NCBI GenBank assembly: GCA_905209455.1
Contig: CAJLTA010000035.1
Location: forward strand, 1-15,143
Direction of reading: 5' to 3'
Length of the DNA stretch: 15,143 bases
From: an uncultured Collinsella sp.
Lineage (GTDB): Bacteria; Actinomycetota; Coriobacteriia; Coriobacteriales; Coriobacteriaceae
The position numbers and the translations under genes are program-made. Numbering within the stretch: position 1 is the stretch's first letter; every line of letters begins with the position of its first letter. Shown here one piece after another: positions 7,940-15,143 of this stretch. Under the pieces are notes generated by a model, which saw only the letters and a program-made list of their open reading frames with translations, did not search any database and was not told the DNA's origin.

Positions 7940-8605
7940 ATGCCACGCGAGACCAATGCCGCCAAGCGCGAGCGCGCCATCGAGGTGTGTGAGCGCCTCA
8001 ACCGTCGCTATGGCCTGGTCGAGTGCTTTTTGGACCACGAGAATCCCTTCCGCCTGCTGATCGCGGTGCTGCTCTCGGCGCAAACGACCGATGCACAGGT
8101 CAACAAGGTGACGCCGCGGCTGTTTGCCCAGTGGCCCACGCCCGAGGCCATGGCGGGGGCGAGCGTGGCCGATGTGGCCGATACCATTAAGTCGCTCGGC
8201 TTTTATAAGAGCAAGGCCAAGCACGCCGTGGAGGCCGCGCAGATGATCGTTGCCGATTACGGCGGCGAGGTGCCGGCCGACATGAAGGAGCTCGTCAAGC
8301 TGCCGGGTGTGGGGCGCAAAACGGCGAACATCGTGCTCAACGTGGGGTTTGGCATTGTCGAGGGCATCGCGGTCGACACGCACGTCAACCGCATTGCGCA
8401 CCGCCTGATGCTGAGTCCCAAGACACATGCCAAGGAGCCGCTCAAGACCGAGCAGGATCTGCTCAAGATTTTGCCGCACGAGTATTGGGAGTCGGTCAAC
8501 CATCAGTGGATCACCTTCGGTCGCGAGATCTGCGACGCCCGCAAACCCAAGTGTGACGAGTGTCCGCTGGCAGATTTGTGCCCCAGCGTGCGCGTAGCGG
8601 GGTAG
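7940..8605 (+). CDS. nth: Endonuclease III (Nth)
   Basis: A 221-residue bifunctional DNA glycosylase/AP lyase that removes oxidised pyrimidines in base excision repair. The start at 7940 has GAGGAG five bases upstream; the frame is open to 7916 without a binding site. The helix-hairpin-helix LPGVGRKTAN (121-130) contains the catalytic Lys127, and AVDTHVNR contains the catalytic Asp146. The [4Fe-4S] loop is complete: Cys198, Cys205, Cys208, Cys214 (C-x6-C-x2-C-x5-C). This contrasts with the MutY-like paralogue at 1138-2043, which has lost the cluster. Its size matches E. coli Nth (211). It could be expressed with the ABC gene upstream; no terminator separates them. Confidence 0.96.
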   Translation: MPRETNAAKRERAIEVCERLNRRYGLVECFLDHENPFRLLIAVLLSAQTTDAQVNKVTPRLFAQWPTPEAMAGASVADVADTIKSLGFYKSKAKHAVEAAQMIVADYGGEVPADMKELVKLPGVGRKTANIVLNVGFGIVEGIAVDTHVNRIAHRLMLSPKTHAKEPLKTEQDLLKILPHEYWESVNHQWITFGREICDARKPKCDECPLADLCPSVRVAG

Positions 8606-8653
8606 GGCGGAACGCATCTTCGTCTGGCGTTTTTTGCGGGGCTGGGTTTGCTC

Positions 8654-8684
8654 TTGAGCCGGAGTCCTCTCCATGCGCTACCAT
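8654..8684 (+). promoter_or_regulatory. Possible mfd promoter
   Basis: TTGAGC (8654-8659) and TACCAT (8679-8684) are separated by 19 bp. They fall in the non-coding gap before mfd and upstream of the terminator-like hairpin at 8710-8737. Match quality is modest. Confidence 0.25.
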
Positions 8685-8709
8685 GACAGGCAATGTATTT
8701 GACGTACGA

Positions 8710-8737
8710 CCCGCCGAGCTTGCCCCGGCGGGCTTTT
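8710..8737 (+). terminator. Terminator-like hairpin in the mfd leader
   Basis: CCCGCCG (8710-8716) pairs exactly with CGGCGGG (8726-8732), followed by CTTTT. It lies 105 bases after the nth stop codon and ends only 25 bases before the mfd start codon. It may end nth transcripts, or act as an attenuator within an mfd leader. Confidence 0.6.
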
Positions 8738-8762
8738 GGCGTTGCGATGCCGGAGGAACAGC

Positions 8763-11700
8763 ATGCTCATTCACCGTATAGCCGCGCAGCTCTACACTGC
8801 CGAGGCGCTGCAGACCGTCGAGGCCGGACTCGATGCCGGCGAGGACGTGACGCTGGCCGTGTCGCAGTCGGGTCGCACGCTTATGGCGGCCGCCCAGTTT
8901 GCGCGCCGTCCGCGCCCGACGGTCTACATTGTGAGCGGCGAGGATGCGGCCGATCGCGCCGCGCGCAGCCTTGCCGCCTACGTGGGTCTGGCACACGTGT
9001 GCCGTTTTCCCGAGCGCAAGGACTATCCGTGGCGCGAGCAGGCGCCCGACGATGCTGTGGTTGCCCAGCGCTGCGAGGCCCTGGGACGCATCGTTCGCGG
9101 TGACAACTGCATCATGGTCGCCTCGGCCCGCGCGTTGCTGCGTTGCGTGCCGCCAGTCGAGAGCCGCTACTGGGAGTCCACGACCTTCGCGGTGGGCGAG
9201 GAGATTCCCTTTGACGAGGTGCCGCAGCGCTTGGTGGGCATGGGCTACACCAATGCCGGCGCCGCCGACGCGCCTGGTCTGTTCCGCGTGCACGGCGACA
9301 CCGTCGAGGTGTTCCCCGCGCAGGAAAAAGCGCCCGTGCGCATCGAGTTCTTCGGCGACGAGATCGATCGCATCCGTCGCATGGTGAGCTCAACGGGGCA
9401 GACCATCGGCAACGAGGACAGCGTCGAGATCTTCCCCTGCCGTGAGCTGGCGCTTACCGACGAGGCCGTCCACAACATGCATGTGGCGCTTTATCGCGCC
9501 AGCCAGGACGACAGCAAACTGACAGCGCTGCTCGAGATGGTGGATGCGCGTATCGTTACGCCCGAGCTCGACCGCTTTTTGCCGGTGATGTACGGCCAGA
9601 CCGTGAGCCCGCTGGCGCACGTGAGCGGCAAGGCGCTCGTGGTGCTGTCCGAGCCGCGCTCGCTGTTCGACGATTGCCTGCGTGCCTACGAGGATATCGA
9701 GGCCCGTGCCGGCGAGGCGGGGGTCGACCGACTGGATGGCCTGTATGTACGTGCCCAGCAGCTCGATTTTGGTGCTCAGCAGCGCCTGAACTACGTAAGC
9801 CTCATCCGTGCCGGCGGTGCGGTTACGGCCGAGCTCAAGATTGAGCAGCCGGCCATCGCGGGTTCGGACAATCGCTTTATGACGCGCATTCAGGAAGTCG
9901 TGGGCAAGCGTTACGCCTGCGTGTTTGCCATTCCCGACCGCGGTGCGCGCGAGTCGATGGAGCTCACCTTTGGCGACGAGGGCATTACCTTTGAGGAATC
10001 GCTGACCGCGGCGCCCGAAAACGCCGGCGTCATTGGCGAGCGCGTGCGCGTGGCGGCGGCAGATTCTGCCGACCGTGCTGCCCGTCAGGATGCCCATGCT
10101 GCAATTCGCGAGCGCAAGGCCGATGCGCTCAACGCCCGCTCGCTCGAGGCAGGTGCCGCCCAGGCAGCCGCCGGCGCCGCCGTGCCTACTATCTCGCGCG
10201 GACGCGTGACCTTTGTCGATGCCGCCCTGCCGCAGGGCGTGGTGGTGCCCGATGCCAATTTGGCCGTGTTCTCGATTGCCGACCTCAATGCCCGCATGGA
10301 TGCCAACCGCGCGCGCAGCCGCCGCAAGGTTGACATCACGCAGATTACCTTCCCGTTTAAGCCGGGCGACTACGTGGTGCACGCTACCCACGGCATCGCG
10401 CTCTTTAGCGAGATCGCGCGCCAGGAAGTGGGCGGCAAGGAGCGCGACTACTTTTTGCTGGAATATGCCGACGGCGACAAGCTCTACGTGCCGCTCGAGC
10501 AGGTCGACCGCATCACACGCTATGTTGGCCCCGACGGCGACAAGCCGCGCCTGACCAGGCTCAATACCGCCGACTGGACGCGTGCCACCAACAAGGCACG
10601 CAAGAACGCCAAAAAGCTGGCGTTTGACCTGGTCGACCTGTATACGCGCCGCTCGTCGATTACCGGTATCGCCTGTCCGCCCGATACGCCCGAGCAGATC
10701 GAGATGGAGGAGAGCTTCCCCTACGACGAGACGCGCGACCAGCTGGAAGCTATCGCCGACATCAAGGCCGACATGGAGGCGCCTAAGCCCATGGACCGCC
10801 TGCTGTGCGGCGACGTGGGTTTCGGCAAGACCGAGGTCGCCCTGCGCGCGGCGTTTAAGTGCGTGGACTCCGGCCGCCAAGTCATGGTGCTCTGCCCCAC
10901 GACCATTCTGGCCCAGCAGCACTACGAGACGTTCTTTGAACGCTTTGCCCCGTTTGGCCTCGAGGTCGAAGTGCTCAGCCGCTTCCGCACCCCGGCGCAG
11001 CAAAAGCGCGCGCTTAAGGCGTTTGCCGAGGGCACGATTGATGTGCTCATCGGCACGCATCGTCTGCTTTCGGCCGATGTGAACCCCAAGAACCTGGGCC
11101 TGGTGATCATCGACGAGGAGCAGCGCTTTGGCGTGCAGCACAAGGAGCAGCTCAAGAACCTGCGCGAGCAGATTGACGTGCTCACGCTTTCGGCCACGCC
11201 GATTCCGCGAACCATGCAGATGGCCACGAGCGGCGTGCGCGACATGAGCCTGATCACCACACCGCCGACCGGGCGTCGTCCCGTGATCGTGCACGTGGGG
11301 GAGTACGACCCCGACGTGGTGAGCGCGGCGATTCGCCTGGAGGTGGGCCGCGGCGGTCAGGTGTATTACGTGTCCAACCGCGTCAAGACCATCGATGATG
11401 CCGTGGCGCGCGTGCACGAGGCCGCGCCCGAGGCGCGCGTGGGTGTGGCGCACGGCAAGATGAGCCCGCGCGAGGTCGAGGACGTGATGATCGAGTTCGC
11501 GACCAAGAAGATCGACGTGCTCATCGCCACGACCATCGTGGAGAGCGGCATCGACAACGCAACGGCCAACACGCTGATCATCGAGGACTCGCAGCGCTTG
11601 GGCCTGGCACAGCTCTACCAGCTTAAGGGCCGTGTGGGCCGCTCTGCCACGCAGGCATACGCGTACTTTATGTTCCCGGGCGAGCTGCCACTCACCGAGG

Positions 11701-12395
11701 AGGCAACGGCGCGCCTGACCGCACTTTCCGAGTTCCAGGACCTGGGCAGCGGCATGCGCATCGCCATGCGCGACCTGGAGATTCGCGGCGCCGGCTCGCT
11801 TATGGGAGCCGAGCAGCACGGCAACCTGTCGAGCGTGGGCTTTGACCTGTTTACGCAGATGCTGGGCCAGGCCGTGGCTGAGGCGCGCGGCGATGACGAT
11901 GCCGGCGTGGAGGCGGCGAGCGTGGGCATTAACCTGCCGGCCGATTACTTCTTGTCCGAGGAGTACCTGCCGGCGGTGGATCAGCGCGTGCTCGTGTACC
12001 GTAAGCTCGCAGCGGCCGAGGACCTGGAGAGCATCGATGAGGTGCAGGAGGAGACCGAGGCTGCGCATGGCGAGCTGCCGCTGGCGGGACTCAACCTGTT
12101 CAATCGCGCACGAATCCGCATTCGCGGCGAGCGTCTGGGGCTCGAGAGCGTCACGCTCAGTGGCGGTCGCATCACCTTCTTGGGCGTCGACGTGCCCAAG
12201 AAGGTGGCCTTTGAGCTTAAGACCCGCTATGGCGCGGTGAATTTCCCCAAGAGCCGCAAGCTGTCGGTACCCTACAAGGCAGGCGCCGGTGCGGGCAGCG
12301 GCCTGGGTCGCGGTCTCGACGCCAACGACGGTACCGGCCCGGTGGCTGCGGCGCTCATGCTGCTGCAACAGCTGGGTGCCAGCGACGACGACTAA
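8763..12395 (+). CDS. mfd: Transcription-repair coupling factor Mfd
   Basis: A 1210-residue SF2 DNA translocase that pushes off RNA polymerase stalled at lesions and recruits UvrA. The start at 8763 has GGAGGA five bases upstream. Domains in order: UvrB-like N-terminal module (about 1-330, including the GDTVEVFPAQ and RIEFFGDEIDRI segments), a connecting domain, an Ala-rich stretch (about 427-475), the CarD-like RNA-polymerase interaction domain (about 530-610, FPFKPGDYVVHATHGI), the RecG-like motor with Walker A GDVGFGKT (683-690), DEEQ box (784-787), motif VI GRVGRS (956-961), and the C-terminal TRCF domain (about 1030-1160). All motor motifs are intact. It is somewhat longer than E. coli Mfd (1148), mainly from the Ala-rich linker and tail. 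It follows nth with a 157-base gap containing a terminator-like hairpin. Confidence 0.97.
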   Translation: MLIHRIAAQLYTAEALQTVEAGLDAGEDVTLAVSQSGRTLMAAAQFARRPRPTVYIVSGEDAADRAARSLAAYVGLAHVCRFPERKDYPWREQAPDDAVVAQRCEALGRIVRGDNCIMVASARALLRCVPPVESRYWESTTFAVGEEIPFDEVPQRLVGMGYTNAGAADAPGLFRVHGDTVEVFPAQEKAPVRIEFFGDEIDRIRRMVSSTGQTIGNEDSVEIFPCRELALTDEAVHNMHVALYRASQDDSKLTALLEMVDARIVTPELDRFLPVMYGQTVSPLAHVSGKALVVLSEPRSLFDDCLRAYEDIEARAGEAGVDRLDGLYVRAQQLDFGAQQRLNYVSLIRAGGAVTAELKIEQPAIAGSDNRFMTRIQEVVGKRYACVFAIPDRGARESMELTFGDEGITFEESLTAAPENAGVIGERVRVAAADSADRAARQDAHAAIRERKADALNARSLEAGAAQAAAGAAVPTISRGRVTFVDAALPQGVVVPDANLAVFSIADLNARMDANRARSRRKVDITQITFPFKPGDYVVHATHGIALFSEIARQEVGGKERDYFLLEYADGDKLYVPLEQVDRITRYVGPDGDKPRLTRLNTADWTRATNKARKNAKKLAFDLVDLYTRRSSITGIACPPDTPEQIEMEESFPYDETRDQLEAIADIKADMEAPKPMDRLLCGDVGFGKTEVALRAAFKCVDSGRQVMVLCPTTILAQQHYETFFERFAPFGLEVEVLSRFRTPAQQKRALKAFAEGTIDVLIGTHRLLSADVNPKNLGLVIIDEEQRFGVQHKEQLKNLREQIDVLTLSATPIPRTMQMATSGVRDMSLITTPPTGRRPVIVHVGEYDPDVVSAAIRLEVGRGGQVYYVSNRVKTIDDAVARVHEAAPEARVGVAHGKMSPREVEDVMIEFATKKIDVLIATTIVESGIDNATANTLIIEDSQRLGLAQLYQLKGRVGRSATQAYAYFMFPGELPLTEEATARLTALSEFQDLGSGMRIAMRDLEIRGAGSLMGAEQHGNLSSVGFDLFTQMLGQAVAEARGDDDAGVEAASVGINLPADYFLSEEYLPAVDQRVLVYRKLAAAEDLESIDEVQEETEAAHGELPLAGLNLFNRARIRIRGERLGLESVTLSGGRITFLGVDVPKKVAFELKTRYGAVNFPKSRKLSVPYKAGAGAGSGLGRGLDANDGTGPVAAALMLLQQLGASDDD

Positions 12396-12405
12396 CAAGT
12401 AGGGG

Positions 12406-12441
12406 ACGTGGCGGGACGAAGCCATCTTTGTCCCGCCACGT
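12406..12441 (+). terminator. Strong hairpin after mfd, possible terminator
   Basis: ACGTGGCGGGAC (12406-12417) pairs perfectly with GTCCCGCCACGT (12430-12441), with three further pairs inside (one G-T). It starts 11 bases after the mfd stop. No T tract follows, so it may be a weak or factor-assisted terminator, or an mRNA 3' end stabiliser. Confidence 0.5.
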
Positions 12442-12475
12442 TGCAGGTTGATTCCAGCCCCATCGAAAGGAAAGC

Positions 12476-13339
12476 ATGTTCGGATACATCTATAAGAAAG
12501 ATGTCGCCATGATCGCGGTTGTCCTGTGCCTTTGTCTGGGCGTAGGCAGTTTCTTCGATTATCAGATCTCGAGCGCGCTGTTCAACATCGGCAGCATGTA
12601 CGGCCGCTTTATCGAGGCCGCCGGCGAGCTTCCGTTCGAGCTGACGGCAAGCGTCGCGGGCGTTATGCTCGTGCGCGCGGTGCGTCCCGACTCCAGGGGG
12701 AGCAAATGGCTCGCCGTGCTCGGCATCCTTGTCAACGTTGGCCTGGCCGGCTACGAGATCGTTTCGTCTCTGAGGGTTGGCGGCAAACTCATCGCGGCTC
12801 AGTTGGTGCTGACGTTTGTGCTGGCCATCGTCGCCAACCTTATCGTCTATCGCCTCACGCGCACGACCAAGCCCGACGAGCTCACGCGCTGGGCGTTGAT
12901 GGTGCTTGTCGTGTGGGTCGCTCAGGCCATCATCCTCAACGTGATTGTCAAGCCGCTGTGGTCGCGCCCGCGCATGCGCGTGATCGAGGTGACGCAGGGA
13001 CTCGAGTTTCAGCCGTGGTGGGTAATCGGCAATCCCGACAAGTGGGCCTATATTGCCGCCGGTGTAGTCAAGGACGGCTTTAAGTCGTTTGCGAGCGGAC
13101 ACACGGCGCACGCGGCGATCGGTCTTATGCTCGCCGGGCTTCCCGCGGCGGCCTTTAAGGAAAAGCCGTCGCGCCGTCGTGTGGTCTTTTGGACGGCGGC
13201 TGTGGTCGCGGCGCTCGTCGCGTTTGGCCGCATCGTGATCGGAGCGCACTTTTTGAGTGACGTGAGCTGCGGTTTTGCTCTGGTACTGGCACTTGAGTGC
13301 CTTGCCGCGCGCATTGCCTATCCCAGCGGCGTACAATAG
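12476..13339 (+). CDS. PAP2-family membrane phosphatase, variant motifs
   Basis: A 287-residue integral membrane protein of the PAP2 (type 2 phosphatidic acid phosphatase) superfamily; members dephosphorylate lipid phosphates such as phosphatidic acid, phosphatidylglycerophosphate or undecaprenyl pyrophosphate. GAAAGGAAA lies just upstream of the ATG. About six hydrophobic segments are visible (near 11-27, 55-67, 77-98, 105-126, 139-158, 237-278). Motif 1 is K159-x6-R166 followed by Met instead of Pro; motif 2 is ASGH (206-209) instead of PSGH; motif 3 is GR(252)-x5-H(258)-x3-D(262). The catalytic Lys, Arg and both His are present, so activity is plausible. Substrate is not predictable from this. 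The gene has a hairpin upstream (after mfd) and is followed after 45 bases by the aldolase gene. Confidence 0.85.
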   Translation: MFGYIYKKDVAMIAVVLCLCLGVGSFFDYQISSALFNIGSMYGRFIEAAGELPFELTASVAGVMLVRAVRPDSRGSKWLAVLGILVNVGLAGYEIVSSLRVGGKLIAAQLVLTFVLAIVANLIVYRLTRTTKPDELTRWALMVLVVWVAQAIILNVIVKPLWSRPRMRVIEVTQGLEFQPWWVIGNPDKWAYIAAGVVKDGFKSFASGHTAHAAIGLMLAGLPAAAFKEKPSRRRVVFWTAAVVAALVAFGRIVIGAHFLSDVSCGFALVLALECLAARIAYPSGVQ

Positions 13340-13384
13340 CTCCGTTTGAATCATCTGGCCGATACCCGGTAAGAGAGGATTGCC

Positions 13385-14410
13385 ATGCTCGCGTTCAACA
13401 ACGATTATTCCCACGGCGCACACCCGGCGGTGCTGCAGGCGCTCGTCGATACCAACATGGAGCCGCAGCCCGGCTACGGTACCGATGCGCATACCGAGCG
13501 CGCCAAGCAACTTATTCGCGAGGCCTGCCAGGCCCCCGATGCCGACGTGTTTTTTCTGGTGGGCGGCACGCAGGCCAACGCGACGGTGATTGATATGCTG
13601 CTTGCGCCCTACGAGGGCGTCGTTGCTGCCGAGACCGGCCACGTCGCCTGCCACGAGGCGGGTGCCATCGAGTTTGGCGGCCACAAGGTGCTCACCATCC
13701 CCGGCTACGAGGGCAAGATGCACGCCGAGGACCTCGAGAACTATATCCAGGTGTTCTACGAAAACGAGAGCTACGAGCACACGGTGTTCCCGGGCGCCGT
13801 GTACGTGAGCCTATCGACTGAGTACGGCACGCTGTATTCCAAGGCCGAGCTCGCGGCGATTCATGCGGTGTGCCAGAAGCGGGAGATTTCGCTGTTTGTG
13901 GACGGCGCCCGCCTGGCCTATGCGCTGGCGGCCGATGAGTGCGACATTGCCCTGCCCGAGCTGGCGCAGCTGTGCGACGTGTTCTACATCGGCGGCACCA
14001 AGTGCGGCGCTCTGTGCGGCGAGGCCGTGGTGTTTTGCGGCATGCACGCTCCGGCGCATCCCATTCCGCGCATTAAGCAGCACGGCGCGCTGTTGGCCAA
14101 GGGCCGCCTGACGGGCGTCCAGTTTGAGGCGCTCTTTACCGATGGCCTGTATTTTGAGATTGGTCGACAGGCGATTGAGACGGCCCAGGCGCTACGCCGC
14201 GTGCTGCACGAGCGCGGTTACCAGTTCTTTTTGGAGACGCCCACGAACCAGCAGTTCGTGATTCTGCCCAACGAGGACATGGCGCGCATTCGCGAGCATG
14301 CCTCGATCGAGTACTGGGAAAAGTACGACGAGACCCACACGGTGGTGCGTTTTTGCACCAGCTGGGCAACGACGCGGGAGGACATCGACGCGTTGGCGGC
14401 TGTCCTGTAG
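13385..14410 (+). CDS. ltaE: Low-specificity L-threonine aldolase, PLP-dependent
   Basis: A 341-residue fold-type I PLP enzyme of the threonine aldolase / beta-eliminating lyase family, cleaving L-threonine (and allo-threonine) to glycine and acetaldehyde. AGAGAGG lies upstream of the ATG. The N-terminal NNDYSHGAHP is the typical start. Conserved positions are the GGTQAN phosphate-binding loop (60-65), His86 in AETGHVACHEAGA over the cofactor ring, Asp173 in FVDGARL, and Lys206 in YIGGTKCGA, the expected Schiff-base lysine. Length matches the family (about 335-345). It lies 45 bases after the PAP2 gene; TACAAT at 13332-13337, overlapping the PAP2 stop codon, could be a -10 box but has no paired -35. 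A terminator follows directly. Related aromatic amino acid lyases share the fold, so exact substrate preference is less certain. Confidence 0.88.
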   Translation: MLAFNNDYSHGAHPAVLQALVDTNMEPQPGYGTDAHTERAKQLIREACQAPDADVFFLVGGTQANATVIDMLLAPYEGVVAAETGHVACHEAGAIEFGGHKVLTIPGYEGKMHAEDLENYIQVFYENESYEHTVFPGAVYVSLSTEYGTLYSKAELAAIHAVCQKREISLFVDGARLAYALAADECDIALPELAQLCDVFYIGGTKCGALCGEAVVFCGMHAPAHPIPRIKQHGALLAKGRLTGVQFEALFTDGLYFEIGRQAIETAQALRRVLHERGYQFFLETPTNQQFVILPNEDMARIREHASIEYWEKYDETHTVVRFCTSWATTREDIDALAAVL

Positions 14411-14426
14411 CCTGATGTAATGACGA

Positions 14427-14471
14427 GGGGCCGCCTTGCGCTGGGTTTGGCGCAGGGTGGCCTTTGCTTTT
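14427..14471 (+). terminator. Intrinsic terminator after the aldolase gene
   Basis: A 14-bp stem with G-T wobbles (GGCCGCCTTGCGCT at 14429-14442, GGCGCAGGGTGGCC at 14449-14462) and a 6-nt loop is followed by TTTGCTTTT. It begins 16 bases after the aldolase stop and ends just before the ribosome binding site of the next gene. Confidence 0.75.
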
Positions 14472-14487
14472 GGGGGAGAAGGGTTGT

Positions 14488-15069
14488 ATGACCGAGATGT
14501 CCGAGCCGACGATTCGCCTGGCGACGCCCGAAGACGCGCCGGCGTTGCTTGCCATCTATGAGCCGTATGTGCGCCAGACGGCGATTACCTGCGAATACGA
14601 GGTGCCGAGCGTTGAGGAGTTCGCCGGGCGCATCGAGCGCACGCTCGAGCGCTATCCGTATCTGGTGATGGAGCTGGACGGGCGTCCGGTAGGCTATGCC
14701 TATGTGAGTCCGCTCAACAGCCGCGAGGCATACGACTGGTCGGTCGAGACGTCGATCTACTTGGCACGCGACGTGCGCCACGGCGGGCTGGGCCGCAAGC
14801 TGCACGATGCGCTCAGGCAATGCCTGGTCGCGATGGGCATCACCAACATGTGCGCGCTCATTGCCGTGCCGCACGACAAGGACGACGAGTACCTGACGCA
14901 CAACAGCCAGGATTTCCATGCCCATATGGGGTATCGCCTGGTGGGCGCCTTTGACCGCTGTGCCCAAAAGTTCGGCCGCTGGTACGACATGTGCTGGATG
15001 GAGTTGGTCCTAGCCGAGCGCACACCCAACCAACCCAAGCCAACCTGGTTCCCCGACCTCCTTGCCTAA
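14488..15069 (+). CDS. GNAT N-acetyltransferase, phosphinothricin-acetyltransferase type
   Basis: A 193-residue GNAT-fold acetyltransferase that uses acetyl-CoA. The start at ATG 14488 follows a purine-rich GGGGGAGAAGGG; ATG 14497 is a possible alternative and would give MSEPTIRLA. Typical of the PAT/MnaT subgroup are IRLATPEDAPALLAIYEPYV at the N-terminus, the VGYAYVSPL beta-strand region, WSVETSIYL, and the acetyl-CoA loop R97-HG-G100-L-G102. The C-terminal half has HAHMGYRLVGAFDRCAQKFGRWYDMCWMEL, also subgroup-typical. Members of this group acetylate methionine sulfoximine/sulfone-like or other amino-acid-like amines; the true substrate here is unknown. The preceding terminator suggests it is a separate unit or receives read-through. 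Confidence 0.9.
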   Translation: MTEMSEPTIRLATPEDAPALLAIYEPYVRQTAITCEYEVPSVEEFAGRIERTLERYPYLVMELDGRPVGYAYVSPLNSREAYDWSVETSIYLARDVRHGGLGRKLHDALRQCLVAMGITNMCALIAVPHDKDDEYLTHNSQDFHAHMGYRLVGAFDRCAQKFGRWYDMCWMELVLAERTPNQPKPTWFPDLLA

Positions 15070-15089
15070 AACCACCACAATGGGGACAG

Positions 15090-15143
15090 TGAACTGCCTC
15101 CCATTTCTTGGACATCGGGAAATGGGAGGTTTTCCATGAGTAT
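15090..15143 (+). mobile_element. Probable left end of an IS3-family insertion sequence (partial)
   Basis: The sequence starting TGAACTGCCTCCCATTT and continuing TTGGACA resembles the terminal inverted repeats of IS3/IS150-type elements, which begin TG and read like TGTACTGACCCC...TTGGAC. A ribosome binding site GGGAGG (15124-15129) and an ATG at 15136 follow directly, in the place where orfA starts in this family, but only the first two codons (Met-Ser) are inside the window. It begins 21 bases after the acetyltransferase stop codon. The alternative is that 15097-15133 is just the terminator of the acetyltransferase gene. Confidence 0.5.
15097..15133 (+). promoter_or_regulatory. Hairpin covering the ribosome binding site at the IS end
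   Basis: CCTCCCATTTC (15097-15107) is the exact reverse complement of GAAATGGGAGG (15119-15129). The 3' arm contains the GGGAGG ribosome binding site for the ATG at 15136. A TTTT run follows the stem, so it could also act as a terminator. The base pairing is certain; the role is inferred. Confidence 0.55.

Noticed and set aside
9390..12425. A very long open frame (1011 codons) on the - strand opposite mfd
   Set aside because: Mfd on the + strand has all family motifs. The opposite frame is rich in His, Leu, Ala, Arg and Gly with no domain, as is usual for the antisense of a GC-rich gene.

Overview
The window is a GC-rich (about 60% by eye) piece of bacterial chromosome, almost all of it coding and all of it on the + strand. 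Gene content (rubrerythrin, an Rrf2-type regulator, a clusterless MutY-like glycosylase), codon bias and intergenic style suggest an anaerobic gut actinobacterium of the class Coriobacteriia, most likely Collinsella or a close relative. That assignment rests on pattern recognition, not on a search.

Layout. 1-310: a tRNA-Asp(GTC) gene with a promoter and a UUCG-loop terminator. 310-630: a non-coding stretch with a likely promoter and candidate operators. 631-2043: an Rrf2 regulator and a mutY-like gene, 21 bases apart and probably one operon. 2158-2697: rubrerythrin. 2717-3800: two near-identical copies (about 175 bp) of a long-hairpin-plus-terminator repeat, one on each side of a gene for an unknown four-helix membrane protein. 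4046-5948: a small unknown single-pass membrane protein and rmuC. 6074-7876: a one-chain ABC exporter. 7940-12395: nth (endonuclease III) and mfd (transcription-repair coupling factor). 12476-13339: a PAP2-family membrane phosphatase. 13385-14410: a PLP-dependent threonine aldolase. 14488-15069: a GNAT acetyltransferase. 15090-15143: what looks like the left end of an IS3-family insertion sequence, cut by the window edge.

How the genes fit together. The left part looks like an oxidative or nitrosative stress group: an Fe-S-type Rrf2 sensor, a glycosylase family that deals with 8-oxoguanine mispairs, and rubrerythrin to reduce peroxide. The middle adds DNA maintenance (rmuC, nth, mfd), so four repair-related genes lie within about 11 kb. 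The remaining genes are ordinary housekeeping or accessory functions.

The most unusual structure is the repeat pair. Each copy starts 17-19 nt after a stop codon, can fold into a perfect or near-perfect stem of at least 25 bp, and ends in a strong intrinsic terminator. The copies differ by a TA dinucleotide present in both arms of one copy, so the stem is preserved. Also notable are the MutY-like protein, which lacks the four cluster cysteines and has Glu in place of the catalytic Asp, and an intrinsic-terminator-like hairpin inside the short mfd leader. I saw no CRISPR array, phage gene, toxin-antitoxin pair or recognisable defence system.
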